From NCBI GenBank assembly GCA_048594725.1, contig JBMDXA010000167.1, positions 1 to 64,000 on the forward strand: a stretch of 64,000 nt of DNA, in the 5' to 3' direction. Positions 9,846 to 18,388 of the stretch are shown here, piece after piece (the first letter of the stretch is position 1; each line of letters starts with the position of its first letter). The notes under the pieces were generated by a model. It searched no databases, was not told where the DNA came from, and was given only the letters and a program-made list of their open reading frames with translations. A program made the position numbers and the translations under genes. The DNA comes from JAFDZV01 sp048594725 (GTDB taxonomy: Bacteria > Bacteroidota > Ignavibacteria > OLB7).

Positions 9846-11666
9846 ATGTTGAGGTACGATGTTATTGTCATCGGTGGCGGGCATGCGGGGATCGAAGCAT
9901 CCTCGGCAGCCGCCCGTATGGGATGCCGGACCCTCCTTGTGACGGCTGATCTCTCTGCTATCGGACGGCTTTCCTGCAATCCCGCCATTGGCGGAATGGC
10001 GAAGGGACAGCTTGTCTGCGAGATAGATGCTCTGGGAGGGGAGATGGGGCGGCTGGCGGATCTCTCCGGCATACAGTTCAAGATGCTGGGAACGTCCAAG
10101 GGGCCGGCGATGTGGTCGCCACGGTCGCAGAACGATAAGGATCTCTATCCTCTCTATGCCCAGAATCGCTTGAAGGAGATAGAGCTCCTCGATCTGCTTG
10201 AGGGGATGGTTGAGGATGTCCGATTGGAAGATGGCCGTGTGGCAGGTATTCGTCTGGGGGATGGGACCGATATCTCCTGCTCGGCGCTCATTATCTGCTC
10301 GGGAACCTTTCTCTGTGGCCGTATGCATACCGGAGCCGAACAGACCGCCGGTGGAAGAGTGGAGGAGGCATCTGCCGAGGGGTTGAGCGGATCATTGCGG
10401 GATGTGGGATTTGTGACCGGCCGGCTCAAGACCGGGACACCACCCCGGGTCAGCCGCCGGTCGCTGGACCTCTCGCTCTGTGATGCTGATGGAGGAGATC
10501 GTAATCCGCAGCCGTTTTCACGTTCCACAGCATCGGTAGAGAATAGAATAGAGTGCTATCTCACCTCTACAACCCCTGAAACGCACGAGATTCTCAAAAC
10601 CGGTTTCGACGATTCGCCGATGTTTACCGGGCGTATCACTGGAACCGGACCCCGCTACTGTCCCTCGATAGAGGATAAGATCCATCGTTTCGCGGAGAAG
10701 GAGAGCCACCAGATCTTTCTGGAACCAGAAGGACTGGATACGGATTCGGTGTATGTGAATGGTTTTTCCACCTCGTTGCCCAAGGAAGTGCAGCTGGCAG
10801 GACTGCGGAGCATACCCCCTCTGGCGCAGTGCGAGATCCTTCGCTATGGCTATGCGGTAGAATATGATTACTTCCCGTCGTATCAGCTTCATCTCACCAT
10901 GGAGAGCAAGCTGGTGGGAGGTCTGTTCTTTGCGGGACAGGTGAATGGAACTTCCGGATATGAGGAGGCGGCCGCTCAGGGACTGATTGCTGGCATCAAT
11001 GCGGCGTTGAGCACACAGGGACGGGATGCCTTCATCCTCAGTCGTTCCCAGGGCTATATCGGGGTTCTGATCGATGACCTGGTAAACCTTACGATCCTGG
11101 AGCCGTACCGGATGTTCACATCGCGCGCTGAATACCGTCTTCTGCTGCGCCAGGATAACGCTGATCTGCGGCTGACCCATCTGGGCTACCAGCTCGGTCT
11201 TGTAGGGGAGTCTCAGATGGAACGAGCCCGCCGAAAGCAGGAGGGGGTGGATGCTGCTGTGGAACTGCTCCGGAACCGGTCGGTGCTGCCGGCTGATGCT
11301 TCGCAGGCGACACGTGCCTGGCAGTTCCTGAAACGTCCTGAGGCGGGCGTAGAAGATGTGCTGGCATTGGTGGACCGGGATGATCCGTTGCATACCATCC
11401 TCGCCAACCGGGATGTTGCGGAACAGATCGATATCATCGCCAAGTACGACGGGTATATCAAACGGCAGATGGAAGAGGTGGAGCGCTTTGCTGCATCGGA
11501 GAATACCCTGATTCCCCCTGCCATCGATTATAACCGCATCCAGTCGCTTTCATCGGAGGCCAGGGAGAAGCTGACGAAGGTACGTCCCCGGTCCTTGGGG
11601 CAGGCCAGCCGCATCGCCGGCGTAAGCCGTTCCGATCTCTCCGTTCTGACCCTTTATATTCGCTAG
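9846..11666 (+). CDS. mnmG: tRNA uridine-5-carboxymethylaminomethyl modification enzyme MnmG (GidA)
   Basis: FAD-dependent partner of MnmE in wobble-uridine modification. The 606-residue product opens with the dinucleotide-binding motif VIGGGHAGIEAS and the family signatures SCNPAIGGMAKGQL (about residues 40-53) and GPRYCPSIEDK (about 270). FTSRAEYRLLLRQDNADLRLT near 420 and the C-terminal helical domain (IDYNRIQSLSSEAREKL onward) complete it. Length is normal for the family. It starts 33 bases after mnmE. In many bacteria mnmG adjoins oriC, which fits the surrounding DnaA boxes and parS-like sites. Confidence 0.97.
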   Translation: MLRYDVIVIGGGHAGIEASSAAARMGCRTLLVTADLSAIGRLSCNPAIGGMAKGQLVCEIDALGGEMGRLADLSGIQFKMLGTSKGPAMWSPRSQNDKDLYPLYAQNRLKEIELLDLLEGMVEDVRLEDGRVAGIRLGDGTDISCSALIICSGTFLCGRMHTGAEQTAGGRVEEASAEGLSGSLRDVGFVTGRLKTGTPPRVSRRSLDLSLCDADGGDRNPQPFSRSTASVENRIECYLTSTTPETHEILKTGFDDSPMFTGRITGTGPRYCPSIEDKIHRFAEKESHQIFLEPEGLDTDSVYVNGFSTSLPKEVQLAGLRSIPPLAQCEILRYGYAVEYDYFPSYQLHLTMESKLVGGLFFAGQVNGTSGYEEAAAQGLIAGINAALSTQGRDAFILSRSQGYIGVLIDDLVNLTILEPYRMFTSRAEYRLLLRQDNADLRLTHLGYQLGLVGESQMERARRKQEGVDAAVELLRNRSVLPADASQATRAWQFLKRPEAGVEDVLALVDRDDPLHTILANRDVAEQIDIIAKYDGYIKRQMEEVERFAASENTLIPPAIDYNRIQSLSSEAREKLTKVRPRSLGQASRIAGVSRSDLSVLTLYIR

Positions 11667-11704
11667 AGAGTGAATGAACGGGACCGACATGCAGGAGAAC
11701 ATTC

Positions 11705-11748
11705 AGAGAGCCGCTACAGAATTTCCTCAGGGGATATAGCGGCTCTCT
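11705..11748 (+). terminator. Strong hairpin after mnmG
   Basis: Perfect 12-base stem AGAGAGCCGCTA / TAGCGGCTCTCT with a 20-base loop, 38 bases after the mnmG stop. No T tract follows, so it may be an RNA stabiliser or a factor-assisted terminator. Confidence 0.6.
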
Positions 11749-11832
11749 CGCTAATCCGTTGTACTTTCAGTCTTCCCCGTATTGGTGGTCGGATCGGAAA
11801 TTATCTTCGAAAAAGAGCCGTAATCGCCGTAT

Positions 11833-11848
11833 TGTTTCACGTGGAACT
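11833..11848. promoter_or_regulatory. parS: parS-like ParB site downstream of mnmG
   Basis: TGTTTCACGTGGAACT differs from the parS consensus at two of 16 positions (one in the 14-base core). It lies in the intergenic DNA between mnmG and the RmlD-like gene, 2.0 kb from the first site at 9818-9833. Confidence 0.65.
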
Positions 11849-11901
11849 TTTCGTCAAGTCATTGAACCAGCGTGAATTCCATTCCTGTCAGAGATAAACG
11901 T

Positions 11902-12807
11902 ATGAAGTTGATGATCGTAGGAGCAGAGGGAAGTCTGGGGGAAAAACTCCAGTCGATTGTGCGAAAGGAGACAAGCTGGACGCTGATCTGCGTTACCCGC
12001 AGAAAGGTAGGTTCCAACCACGTGGAACTTCCCTTTGAGAGCGGCAATAAGGCTGCCTGGAAGGCACTGTTCGAACAGGAGGAATGGCGTCCGGATGTGA
12101 TCGTCAATGTTGCCGCCATGACCAATGTGGATGCCTGTGAAACCATGCGGGCCGAAGCCTGGAATACCAATGTGGGGCTGGTAGAGACCCTGGCTGGGGA
12201 GTGTAAAACGCATGGGCTCAAGCTGGTGCAGGTGTCGAGCGATTATATCTTCGATGGAGCGGATGGACCCTATCTGGAAACATCCACCCCCAATCCGATC
12301 AATTATTACGGGAAGACCAAGCTGGCAGCGGAAAACACCTGCATCAAGCTGGGTATCGATTATACGATCATCAGAACGATGTGGCTGTATGGGGAATCGG
12401 GAGGAGGGAGGCCATCGTTCGTGCAATGGCTGGTGGATGCTCTGATGGCCCGTGATACCGTTCGGGTGGTCACTGATGAATTCGGCAATCCAACCCTTCT
12501 CGATGATGTTGCGTACGGCATAATCCGCGCGATCGATAAGAAGCTGCGTGGAATCATCAATATCTCCGGTCCCGATCTTCTCTCGCGATGGGATTTCGCG
12601 CTGGCAATCGCTGCGGCATATGGTATCAGCGCCGCGGAGCTTATTCCGGTAACGTCCGCCGATCTGCAACGGCCCGCACGGCGTCCGCTCCGGTCAGGTC
12701 TGATAAGCCTGAAGGCACAGACAAGCCTGGGGCTCCGTCTTACTCCGCTGAAGGATGGCCTTGAGATAACGAAGATTCTGGAACAGCGCATGGCGCGCGA
12801 GCTCTAG
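11902..12807 (+). CDS. RmlD-like NAD(P)-dependent sugar reductase (SDR family)
   Basis: The 301-residue product is an extended short-chain dehydrogenase of the dTDP-4-dehydrorhamnose reductase type. The N-terminal dinucleotide motif is VGAEGSLGEKL (from about residue 6). The family features VAAMTNVDACE, SSDYIFDG and the catalytic YGKTK (YxxxK) are all present, and the C-terminal substrate-binding half ends LGLRLTPLKDGLE. It probably reduces a nucleotide-linked keto-sugar for surface polysaccharide, but no rhamnose operon surrounds it, so the substrate is uncertain; methionine adenosyltransferase regulatory subunit-like members share this fold. The ATG at 11902 is preferred over an upstream GTG because it places the Rossmann motif at the N-terminus. 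Confidence 0.8.
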   Translation: MKLMIVGAEGSLGEKLQSIVRKETSWTLICVTRRKVGSNHVELPFESGNKAAWKALFEQEEWRPDVIVNVAAMTNVDACETMRAEAWNTNVGLVETLAGECKTHGLKLVQVSSDYIFDGADGPYLETSTPNPINYYGKTKLAAENTCIKLGIDYTIIRTMWLYGESGGGRPSFVQWLVDALMARDTVRVVTDEFGNPTLLDDVAYGIIRAIDKKLRGIINISGPDLLSRWDFALAIAAAYGISAAELIPVTSADLQRPARRPLRSGLISLKAQTSLGLRLTPLKDGLEITKILEQRMAREL

Positions 12808-12877
12808 AGCGAGGGCGGAGGAAGGGGCAATGCGGAAGTGTGCTGCCAGGACCCATCAGGGAATAATTGGAAGAAGA

Positions 12878-13645
12878 ATGAACGTAACCTTTCTGGGGAG
12901 TGGAACATCCTCCGGAGTACCCACGATCGCGTGTAGCTGCGCGACCTGTCTCTCAGACGATCCTCGCGATAAACGCCTCCGGCCTTCCATATGGATCAGG
13001 AACGGGGAGGAGAGCGTGGTGATCGATACCTCGAGCGATTTTCGCCAGCAGTGTCTCCGGCAGGGAATAACCTCGCTGGATGCGGTGGTCTATACCCATC
13101 ACCATTTCGATCATATCGCCGGGTTCGACGATCTGCGTGCGTTCAACTTCAAGATGCGCCGGCCGATCCCGGTCTATATGATGCCGGAAACCCTCCGCAA
13201 CATGCAGATGGTATTCAGCTATGCGTTCGGCCAGAATATCACCGTCGGTAGCAGTGTTCCCCTGATCGATGTCCATACGATTCTGGATGATCCCTTTACC
13301 ATCGGCTCACTGGAGCTGATTCCGCTCCATCTTCAGCATGGCAGCATGAGGGTGAACGGCTATCGTATCGGCTCGTTCGCCTACTGCACCGATTGCAACG
13401 TCATCACCGATATGGCTATGGAAAGGCTTCAGGGAGTGGAAACGCTGGTACTGGATGCACTGCGATTCACCACGCATCCCACCCATTTTTCCCTGACCGA
13501 AGCAATCGAGGCCGTTTCACGTATCGGAGCCACTACCACCTACTTCACCCATATCGCCCACGATATCAAGCATGCCGATGTGGAGCCTACGCTACCGGAA
13601 GGTGTTCATCTGGCCTACGACGGATTGGAACTGAACATCGATTAG
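12878..13645 (+). CDS. Metallo-beta-lactamase-fold hydrolase, PhnP-like
   Basis: The 255-residue product starts MNVTFLGSGTSSGVPTIACSC, as in PhnP-type phosphodiesterases. It has the HxHxDH metal motif in THHHFDHIAG and later metal-ligand positions at LHLQHGSMRVNGYR and THIAHDIKH. Two cysteines at CSCATC resemble the extra zinc site of PhnP relatives. PhnP cleaves cyclic phosphodiesters, but broad members of this group occur in nearly all Bacteroidota without phosphonate genes, and no phn genes are here. The ATG at 12878 follows a GGAAGAAG purine run and is preferred to the upstream in-frame starts. Confidence 0.85.
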   Translation: MNVTFLGSGTSSGVPTIACSCATCLSDDPRDKRLRPSIWIRNGEESVVIDTSSDFRQQCLRQGITSLDAVVYTHHHFDHIAGFDDLRAFNFKMRRPIPVYMMPETLRNMQMVFSYAFGQNITVGSSVPLIDVHTILDDPFTIGSLELIPLHLQHGSMRVNGYRIGSFAYCTDCNVITDMAMERLQGVETLVLDALRFTTHPTHFSLTEAIEAVSRIGATTTYFTHIAHDIKHADVEPTLPEGVHLAYDGLELNID

Positions 13646-13801
13646 CATTGTGGAACCCGCTGCAAAGGAAAAGGCTCGCTGAACCTGGATTGGGCGATGG
13701 CGGTTGGTTTCCCTCCGATCGGGTGTGACTGGAGCATTGCTACTCTATTACCACAACATCTAACAGCGATACTCAGAATCTCTCCCTCTATACATAAGAA
13801 T

Positions 13802-13830
13802 GGGCGTTCCGTACTATCGAGAGAACGCCC
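13802..13830 (+). terminator. Hairpin after the PhnP-like gene
   Basis: GGGCGTT (13802-13808) pairs with AACGCCC (13824-13830). No T tract follows, so terminator function is uncertain. Confidence 0.35.
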
Positions 13831-13889
13831 ACCAGTACCAATCGTGAAGTTCACCATAAGCCCGTACGTAAAGCTTCAATCCCGATTTC

Positions 13890-14090
13890 TCACCATCCAC
13901 CTGAGTTCTTCCGGGAGCGCCGTACAAGCCATTCGAAGAGGGACCAAAGTGCCGCGAAGAGAAGACCTTCAAGAACTGCCCGAAGAAAAGGGGTGTCCGT
14001 TAGGACCTGGAATCCACCGTACAGACATGCCAGTAGCAGAAATCGTACTGCTGGATGGATGTTGGCTCTACCTTCCGGTATCTGTCCCAT
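13890..14090 (-). CDS. Small membrane protein, unknown function
   Basis: A 66-residue frame with two probable membrane helices (about residues 15-32 and 36-54) and a positively charged, Arg/Lys-rich C-terminus, the composition of a real small membrane protein rather than a shadow frame. A GGAG lies about 13 bases before the ATG. It stands alone on the minus strand between plus-strand genes. No family is recognised. Confidence is limited by its length. Confidence 0.45.
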   Translation of the reverse strand: MGQIPEGRANIHPAVRFLLLACLYGGFQVLTDTPFLRAVLEGLLFAALWSLFEWLVRRSRKNSGGW

Positions 14091-14723
14091 AGCTGTTCGT
14101 TATCTCCGTCGATTTCCTGGACAGTAGGATCAAGAGTGATAATTGTACCCAGGCACCTCATAACCCTCCCCACAATTCTATGATTTTCTGCTGAGCTTTA
14201 CATCACTCTCCGGCAACGGCCGCTACCATCTCTCTCTCATTATGCTTCGCCGCTCCGTAAGATGCCTCTCCATAAACGTAGCGGTCTTCCCAAGCCAAAC
14301 GATGCCGGCCATCATACCTTGCCTCTGCTTGTAGCCTGCTTTCTGCCTGTAGCCTCTCCGGAAGCTCATGGTGTTCTGCTTTCGGGATGACTTGCATCGT
14401 ATAGGAATAGCATATACTATCGACAGCGGTGTTCGGGAGGTTTCGTGGTGAGCATGCAAGAGTGGTTAGAAGAGGGTGGGAGCGGAGGAAAGAGGGAAGC
14501 TTGAACGAGGAATCGTGATACGAGTGTGCCCGATACCGTTATTTATAAAGGGGACTGTGACAGAAAACCTGTCCTGAAGTATCAGCAGGGCGGGTAGAAA
14601 CGGGGAGCTGCCGCAGCATGTATCCCACAGATTGATCTTGCAGGGATACTATAAACCTCGTAACATTGCAATCCGCTAAATCTATGCAAGATAGATTATG
14701 CGTTTTTTAATCTCGATTGCTAC
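14091..14723. other. Gene-poor intergenic stretch
   Basis: No convincing coding frame, RNA gene or repeat is seen in these 633 bases. The last 80 bases before the next gene are A/T-rich and presumably hold its promoter. Confidence 0.5.
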
Positions 14724-15146
14724 ATGAAGAGGATCGTTTTTTCTCTCATCGGGCTCATTGGGGTGTGGATGATCTTCGGATCCAATTCCACGACGGCTAT
14801 TCAGGGAGTGTTCGGCTCGGTAAAGGCTACCCCGTATGGCGAGGAAATCCTGCTGCAGTGGGAAACCCTTAATGAGAGCGGTATCCAGGGCTTCGAAGTA
14901 GAACGGCGAAGCGATGAGATCACCGAATTCCGGAAACTGATTCGCCTGGATGCACGTGGAACCTCCAATGCCTACAGATATGTGGATGATGGCGCGTTCT
15001 TCAAGTCCAGCAGCGGCAAGCGGTTTACCTACCGGGTAAAAGCGGTGGGATCTTCCTTCTATCAGTACTCTCCGGCTATCTCCATCACGCATGAAGTCTC
15101 GAGCGTGCGGAAATCCTGGGGAATGATCAAGGAGCTGTTCCGCTAG
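14724..15146 (+). CDS. Secreted fibronectin type III-like domain protein
   Basis: The 140-residue product has a signal peptide (about 1-25) followed by a single Ig/FnIII-like domain. The pattern ILLQWETLNESGIQGFEVERR, then YRYVDDGAF and RFTYRVKAV is common in FCB-group secreted proteins, where such domains usually precede a type IX sorting domain. Here that sorting domain is absent and the protein ends in a short basic tail (about 125-140), so it is probably periplasmic or anchored through a partner. Function unknown. A terminator with a long T tract follows. Confidence 0.7.
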   Translation: MKRIVFSLIGLIGVWMIFGSNSTTAIQGVFGSVKATPYGEEILLQWETLNESGIQGFEVERRSDEITEFRKLIRLDARGTSNAYRYVDDGAFFKSSSGKRFTYRVKAVGSSFYQYSPAISITHEVSSVRKSWGMIKELFR

Positions 15147-15187
15147 GTATCGCCTTGCAGGGCGCTCATTGCAGGATCACAGACGTA

Positions 15188-15220
15188 ACACAGGCAGCCT
15201 TCTGTCTGTGTTTTCTTTTT
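15188..15220 (+). terminator. Intrinsic terminator after the FnIII-like gene
   Basis: ACACAGGCAG pairs with CTGTCTGTGT (one G-T wobble) around a short loop and is followed by TTTCTTTTT. Confidence 0.8.
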
Positions 15221-15224
15221 ATAT

Positions 15225-15309
15225 CTACCTTAAAGTAAATCGTTAACCGGATCATATAACTGCTATCGCTGCTTGCATTTATCCACACTCAGATGTTACT
15301 TTAAAGTAA
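15225..15309. promoter_or_regulatory. Palindromic TTAAAGTAA elements and a DnaA box upstream of the TPR gene
   Basis: The perfect 14-base palindrome TTACTTTAAAGTAA lies at 15296-15309, only 10 bases before the proposed start of the TPR gene. A near copy (CTACCTTAAAGTAA) lies at 15225-15238. Between them is a perfect DnaA box TTATCCACA at 15279-15287. A third partial copy, CTTAAAGTAA, lies inside the candidate origin at 3778-3787. The palindrome has the form of an operator for a dimeric regulator; its protein is unknown. Confidence 0.4.
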
Positions 15310-15319
15310 GGCTGTGTTG

Positions 15320-18300
15320 ATGCGCATATACTCTGACCATATATATATATCCCCGCTACGTAGAAGGGGCTTGACGATCGTGCTGCTTATGATGGGCAGC
15401 GCCGCCGTCAGTACCCTCCATGCGCAAAGCCGTCTGGAGGCAATCGGGGAGATGTATCTCGATAGAAGCGACCTGCTCGGGAGCTATTCCTGGGGGGTGC
15501 TGCCAGGCGATCTCCCCGCAATAGACAGAGCAACCTCCTGGGCGCCGGAGGCACTTCTCTGGCATGGGGAGCAGCGGATTGAACTGGGACAGTTGGGGCC
15601 GGCCCGCTTCATGATGAGCGAGGTGGCCGAGCAATACCCGAACACCTCCTCGGCAACGATGGCCCTGTTGAACCAGGGAATCATCGCCATCCGGAATGGT
15701 GCCTACGGTAAGGCCCGCATCTACTTCGATGAGACCATCATCAAGGGGAGCGCCGAGCACACGCCCGAGGGGGAACGGGTGGCAGGGACCGCGCTCTACC
15801 TGATAGCCTATACGCATGCTCTGGAAGGAGAGCAGCCGGTTGAAAAGACCGTGGCTCTGCTGGAAGATTTCCTCGACACCTATCCCGGCAATCCCCGCGA
15901 AGTGGATGCCCTCTATATGCTCGGCGAAATAGCCGAGATGAAAGGAAACTATGAGAGGGCCATTGACCATTACGACCGGATTATCCGCAAGGGGGCCGGG
16001 CGGCTGTATTTCGAAGCGCGGAACCATCGCGCACAGAGCCTGGCGCGCCTGGGCCGCTACCGTGACGCCCAGGATGAGCTGGCGGGAATAGAGCGCGATC
16101 TCTACAGTGCCCCGGCTGCCGGTCTGGAAAAAAGCAGGTTCGAGGCCATCCGCGCCGATTGCATGCTTCTACGCGGGGAGATAGAGATTGCTCTGGGGAA
16201 TCATTCCGCTGCCGAAGCGGCATTCGTGGGGCTGATGAACGGAAGCGAGCGTTATCGGCGCACGGGGCTTCTGGGGCTGGCCGATACCTATCAGTCGGCG
16301 GGACGGAACGATTCGGCGCTTGCCATCTATTCCCGTCTGGTGGCCGATGATACCAGCGATGCGGTCTTTCAGCGTGCGGAGTTCAACCAGGCCATAGCCC
16401 TGCGCGGTCTGGGACGCACCGAGGAGGCCACCACGATCTTCGAGTCGATCGGCGGCGACAGCCTTCACCTGATGAACGATCGTGCTCTGGTGGAACTGGC
16501 GATGATCCGCTACCGGAATAAGGATTATCCCGCCGCGGCTGCGGTGCTGAACCGGGCCATCATTCTGGCAAAGGATGACCGGACCCGCATCCGCGCCTAT
16601 ATGATAAAAGGGGTGGTGGAGCTTGGGGGCGGGGAACCGGCCAGAGCTATCGAGTCGTTCGATGCCGCTGAAAAACTGTCCGTGAAGTTCAAGGAATATA
16701 AAGGGCCGGAACTGGCCGAAGCCAAGCTGCTGAGCGGTATCACGATGGCGCGAACCAACCGCTCGGCCGAGGCGATCACGACGCTCAACCGGTTTCTGGA
16801 TCAGTACCCGGCTCATACCGGCCGCGATGAGGCGCTCTACTGGCTGGGGGAATCGCACTATCAGTCGGGCCTCTATAAAGGGGCCGTGGATGTGATGGAG
16901 GATCTGATCGAACAGTATCCCGGCTCTCCCAGAGTGGCCGATGCGATGTATACCACAGGATGGGCGCATTTCCGGCAACGGCGGTTCGATCGCGCCGATG
17001 CCTCCTTCTCGCAGCTCATCAAGGCGTTTCCCACATCCGGGTACGTGGCCGAGGCACAGCTCCGCCGCGGCGACGGGTTCTATCTGGCAAAACAGTATGC
17101 CGATGCCGCACGGGCCTATAGCCAGGTGCGGAAGATGAATCCCACAGCCCAGGAGAGCACCCACGCCGCCTATCAGGAAGCGCTGGCCTATATGCAGCTC
17201 GGCGATCTGGCGGTGGCCGATACCCTCTTCCGGAACTTCGCCACCTGCAATACGGCCACGACTCTGGCCGATGATGCGCTCTATCGCCGCGGGGAAATCG
17301 CCGTTCGCCGCTCGGAATATGCTCAGGCGGTCGGGGTGCTGAAGCCGCTGCTCGGCCGGGGCGTCAGAGAGGAGTTGCTTCCGGCTACGTATGGCGCGCT
17401 GGGGGATGCCTATCTCAAGCTGGGTGATCTTCAGGGTGCCGCCGGTGCCTATTCCATTATCGCGGAGCGCTTTCCCAAGAACAGCGCCGCGCAGAGCGCG
17501 GGGCGGGGGATAAGCGATGCGGTTGCCGCATGGAAGAACGATGGGCGCTCCGCTGAATGCGGAAGCGGCGAGGAGTTCCTGGCAATGGCACGCGCGCGGG
17601 TGTATCTGGAGACCTATCATCCTTCCGAAGCGCTCCGGGAGTACCGGATGCTGGAACAGGGAGCCGCCGAGGGAGTCTGCCGGCAGCAGATCCTGCTGGG
17701 TATCGGCCGGAGCCATCTGGCCGGGGGGGATCTCAAGGCCGCGGTCGATACCCTCCGTCTCCTCGTGGAACGCTACCCGGACGGGCGATTCCTTCCCGGT
17801 GCGCTTCTGGCGCTGGGAGAGGCGGGGCTGGCCGGAAGAGATTCGGCGATGGCGCGCGCCTACTACGAGCAGGTGCGGACCTCCTATCCCGATAGCAGCG
17901 AATCGGTTCGTGCCCGGCTCCATCTCTCGGAGCTCTATGCCGCGGCCGGGATGCGGGATACTGCCGGGAGCATCCTCTATGAAAATGTGACCCGCTTTCC
18001 CAACAGTACGGTGGCGCAATGGTCGTGGCTGGGGCTGGCAAAGGTGGATACCGCTGCCGGGCGGCGCGATACGATCGTTACCATGCTTCGGGCTCTTGCC
18101 GGCCGTAGCGATACGCTCGGTGCGGAGTCGGCATTTCTGCTGGCCCGCATGGCGGCCGATGGTGGCCGGTTGCAGGAATCGGTGGATATGCTGGAAGATT
18201 TGAGCACCCGGTTCACGGGGGAGACCTCGCTGACAAGCCGTGCCGTGCTGGCTATCGGCGAGGCGTACCAGCGGATGGGAGCGCCGGAGAAAGCCAGATC

Positions 18301-18388
18301 GGCGTACGAGAGGATTCTCCGCTTCTACTGCGATGAAACCCTGAGAAAACAGGCCGAGCAACATATACAAGCCTTGAGCAAGCTATGA
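15320..18388 (+). CDS. Large periplasmic/secreted TPR-repeat protein
   Basis: The 1022-residue product has a signal peptide (about 1-36, ending near LHAQ) and is otherwise built of tetratricopeptide repeats. There are many copies of the pattern ALYxLGExxxxxGxYxxAxxxYxxxIxxYP, for example near residues 190-220, 505-540 and 545-575. They resemble the YbgF/Tol-Pal type, with P-G or P-x-S turns after each second helix. No enzymatic domain is seen. The ATG at 15320 is chosen over a GTG two codons earlier. The stop overlaps the start of the downstream barrel gene (ATGA), so the two proteins are probably made together and likely interact at the outer membrane. Confidence 0.85.
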   Translation: MRIYSDHIYISPLRRRGLTIVLLMMGSAAVSTLHAQSRLEAIGEMYLDRSDLLGSYSWGVLPGDLPAIDRATSWAPEALLWHGEQRIELGQLGPARFMMSEVAEQYPNTSSATMALLNQGIIAIRNGAYGKARIYFDETIIKGSAEHTPEGERVAGTALYLIAYTHALEGEQPVEKTVALLEDFLDTYPGNPREVDALYMLGEIAEMKGNYERAIDHYDRIIRKGAGRLYFEARNHRAQSLARLGRYRDAQDELAGIERDLYSAPAAGLEKSRFEAIRADCMLLRGEIEIALGNHSAAEAAFVGLMNGSERYRRTGLLGLADTYQSAGRNDSALAIYSRLVADDTSDAVFQRAEFNQAIALRGLGRTEEATTIFESIGGDSLHLMNDRALVELAMIRYRNKDYPAAAAVLNRAIILAKDDRTRIRAYMIKGVVELGGGEPARAIESFDAAEKLSVKFKEYKGPELAEAKLLSGITMARTNRSAEAITTLNRFLDQYPAHTGRDEALYWLGESHYQSGLYKGAVDVMEDLIEQYPGSPRVADAMYTTGWAHFRQRRFDRADASFSQLIKAFPTSGYVAEAQLRRGDGFYLAKQYADAARAYSQVRKMNPTAQESTHAAYQEALAYMQLGDLAVADTLFRNFATCNTATTLADDALYRRGEIAVRRSEYAQAVGVLKPLLGRGVREELLPATYGALGDAYLKLGDLQGAAGAYSIIAERFPKNSAAQSAGRGISDAVAAWKNDGRSAECGSGEEFLAMARARVYLETYHPSEALREYRMLEQGAAEGVCRQQILLGIGRSHLAGGDLKAAVDTLRLLVERYPDGRFLPGALLALGEAGLAGRDSAMARAYYEQVRTSYPDSSESVRARLHLSELYAAAGMRDTAGSILYENVTRFPNSTVAQWSWLGLAKVDTAAGRRDTIVTMLRALAGRSDTLGAESAFLLARMAADGGRLQESVDMLEDLSTRFTGETSLTSRAVLAIGEAYQRMGAPEKARSAYERILRFYCDETLRKQAEQHIQALSKL

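Noticed and set aside
12014..12029. CACGTGGAACTT near the start of the RmlD-like gene as a third parS site
   Set aside because: Only the right half matches; the left half has five mismatches and the site is within coding sequence.
14946..14960. TGCACGTGGAACCT as a parS site
   Set aside because: Half-site only, inside a coding region.
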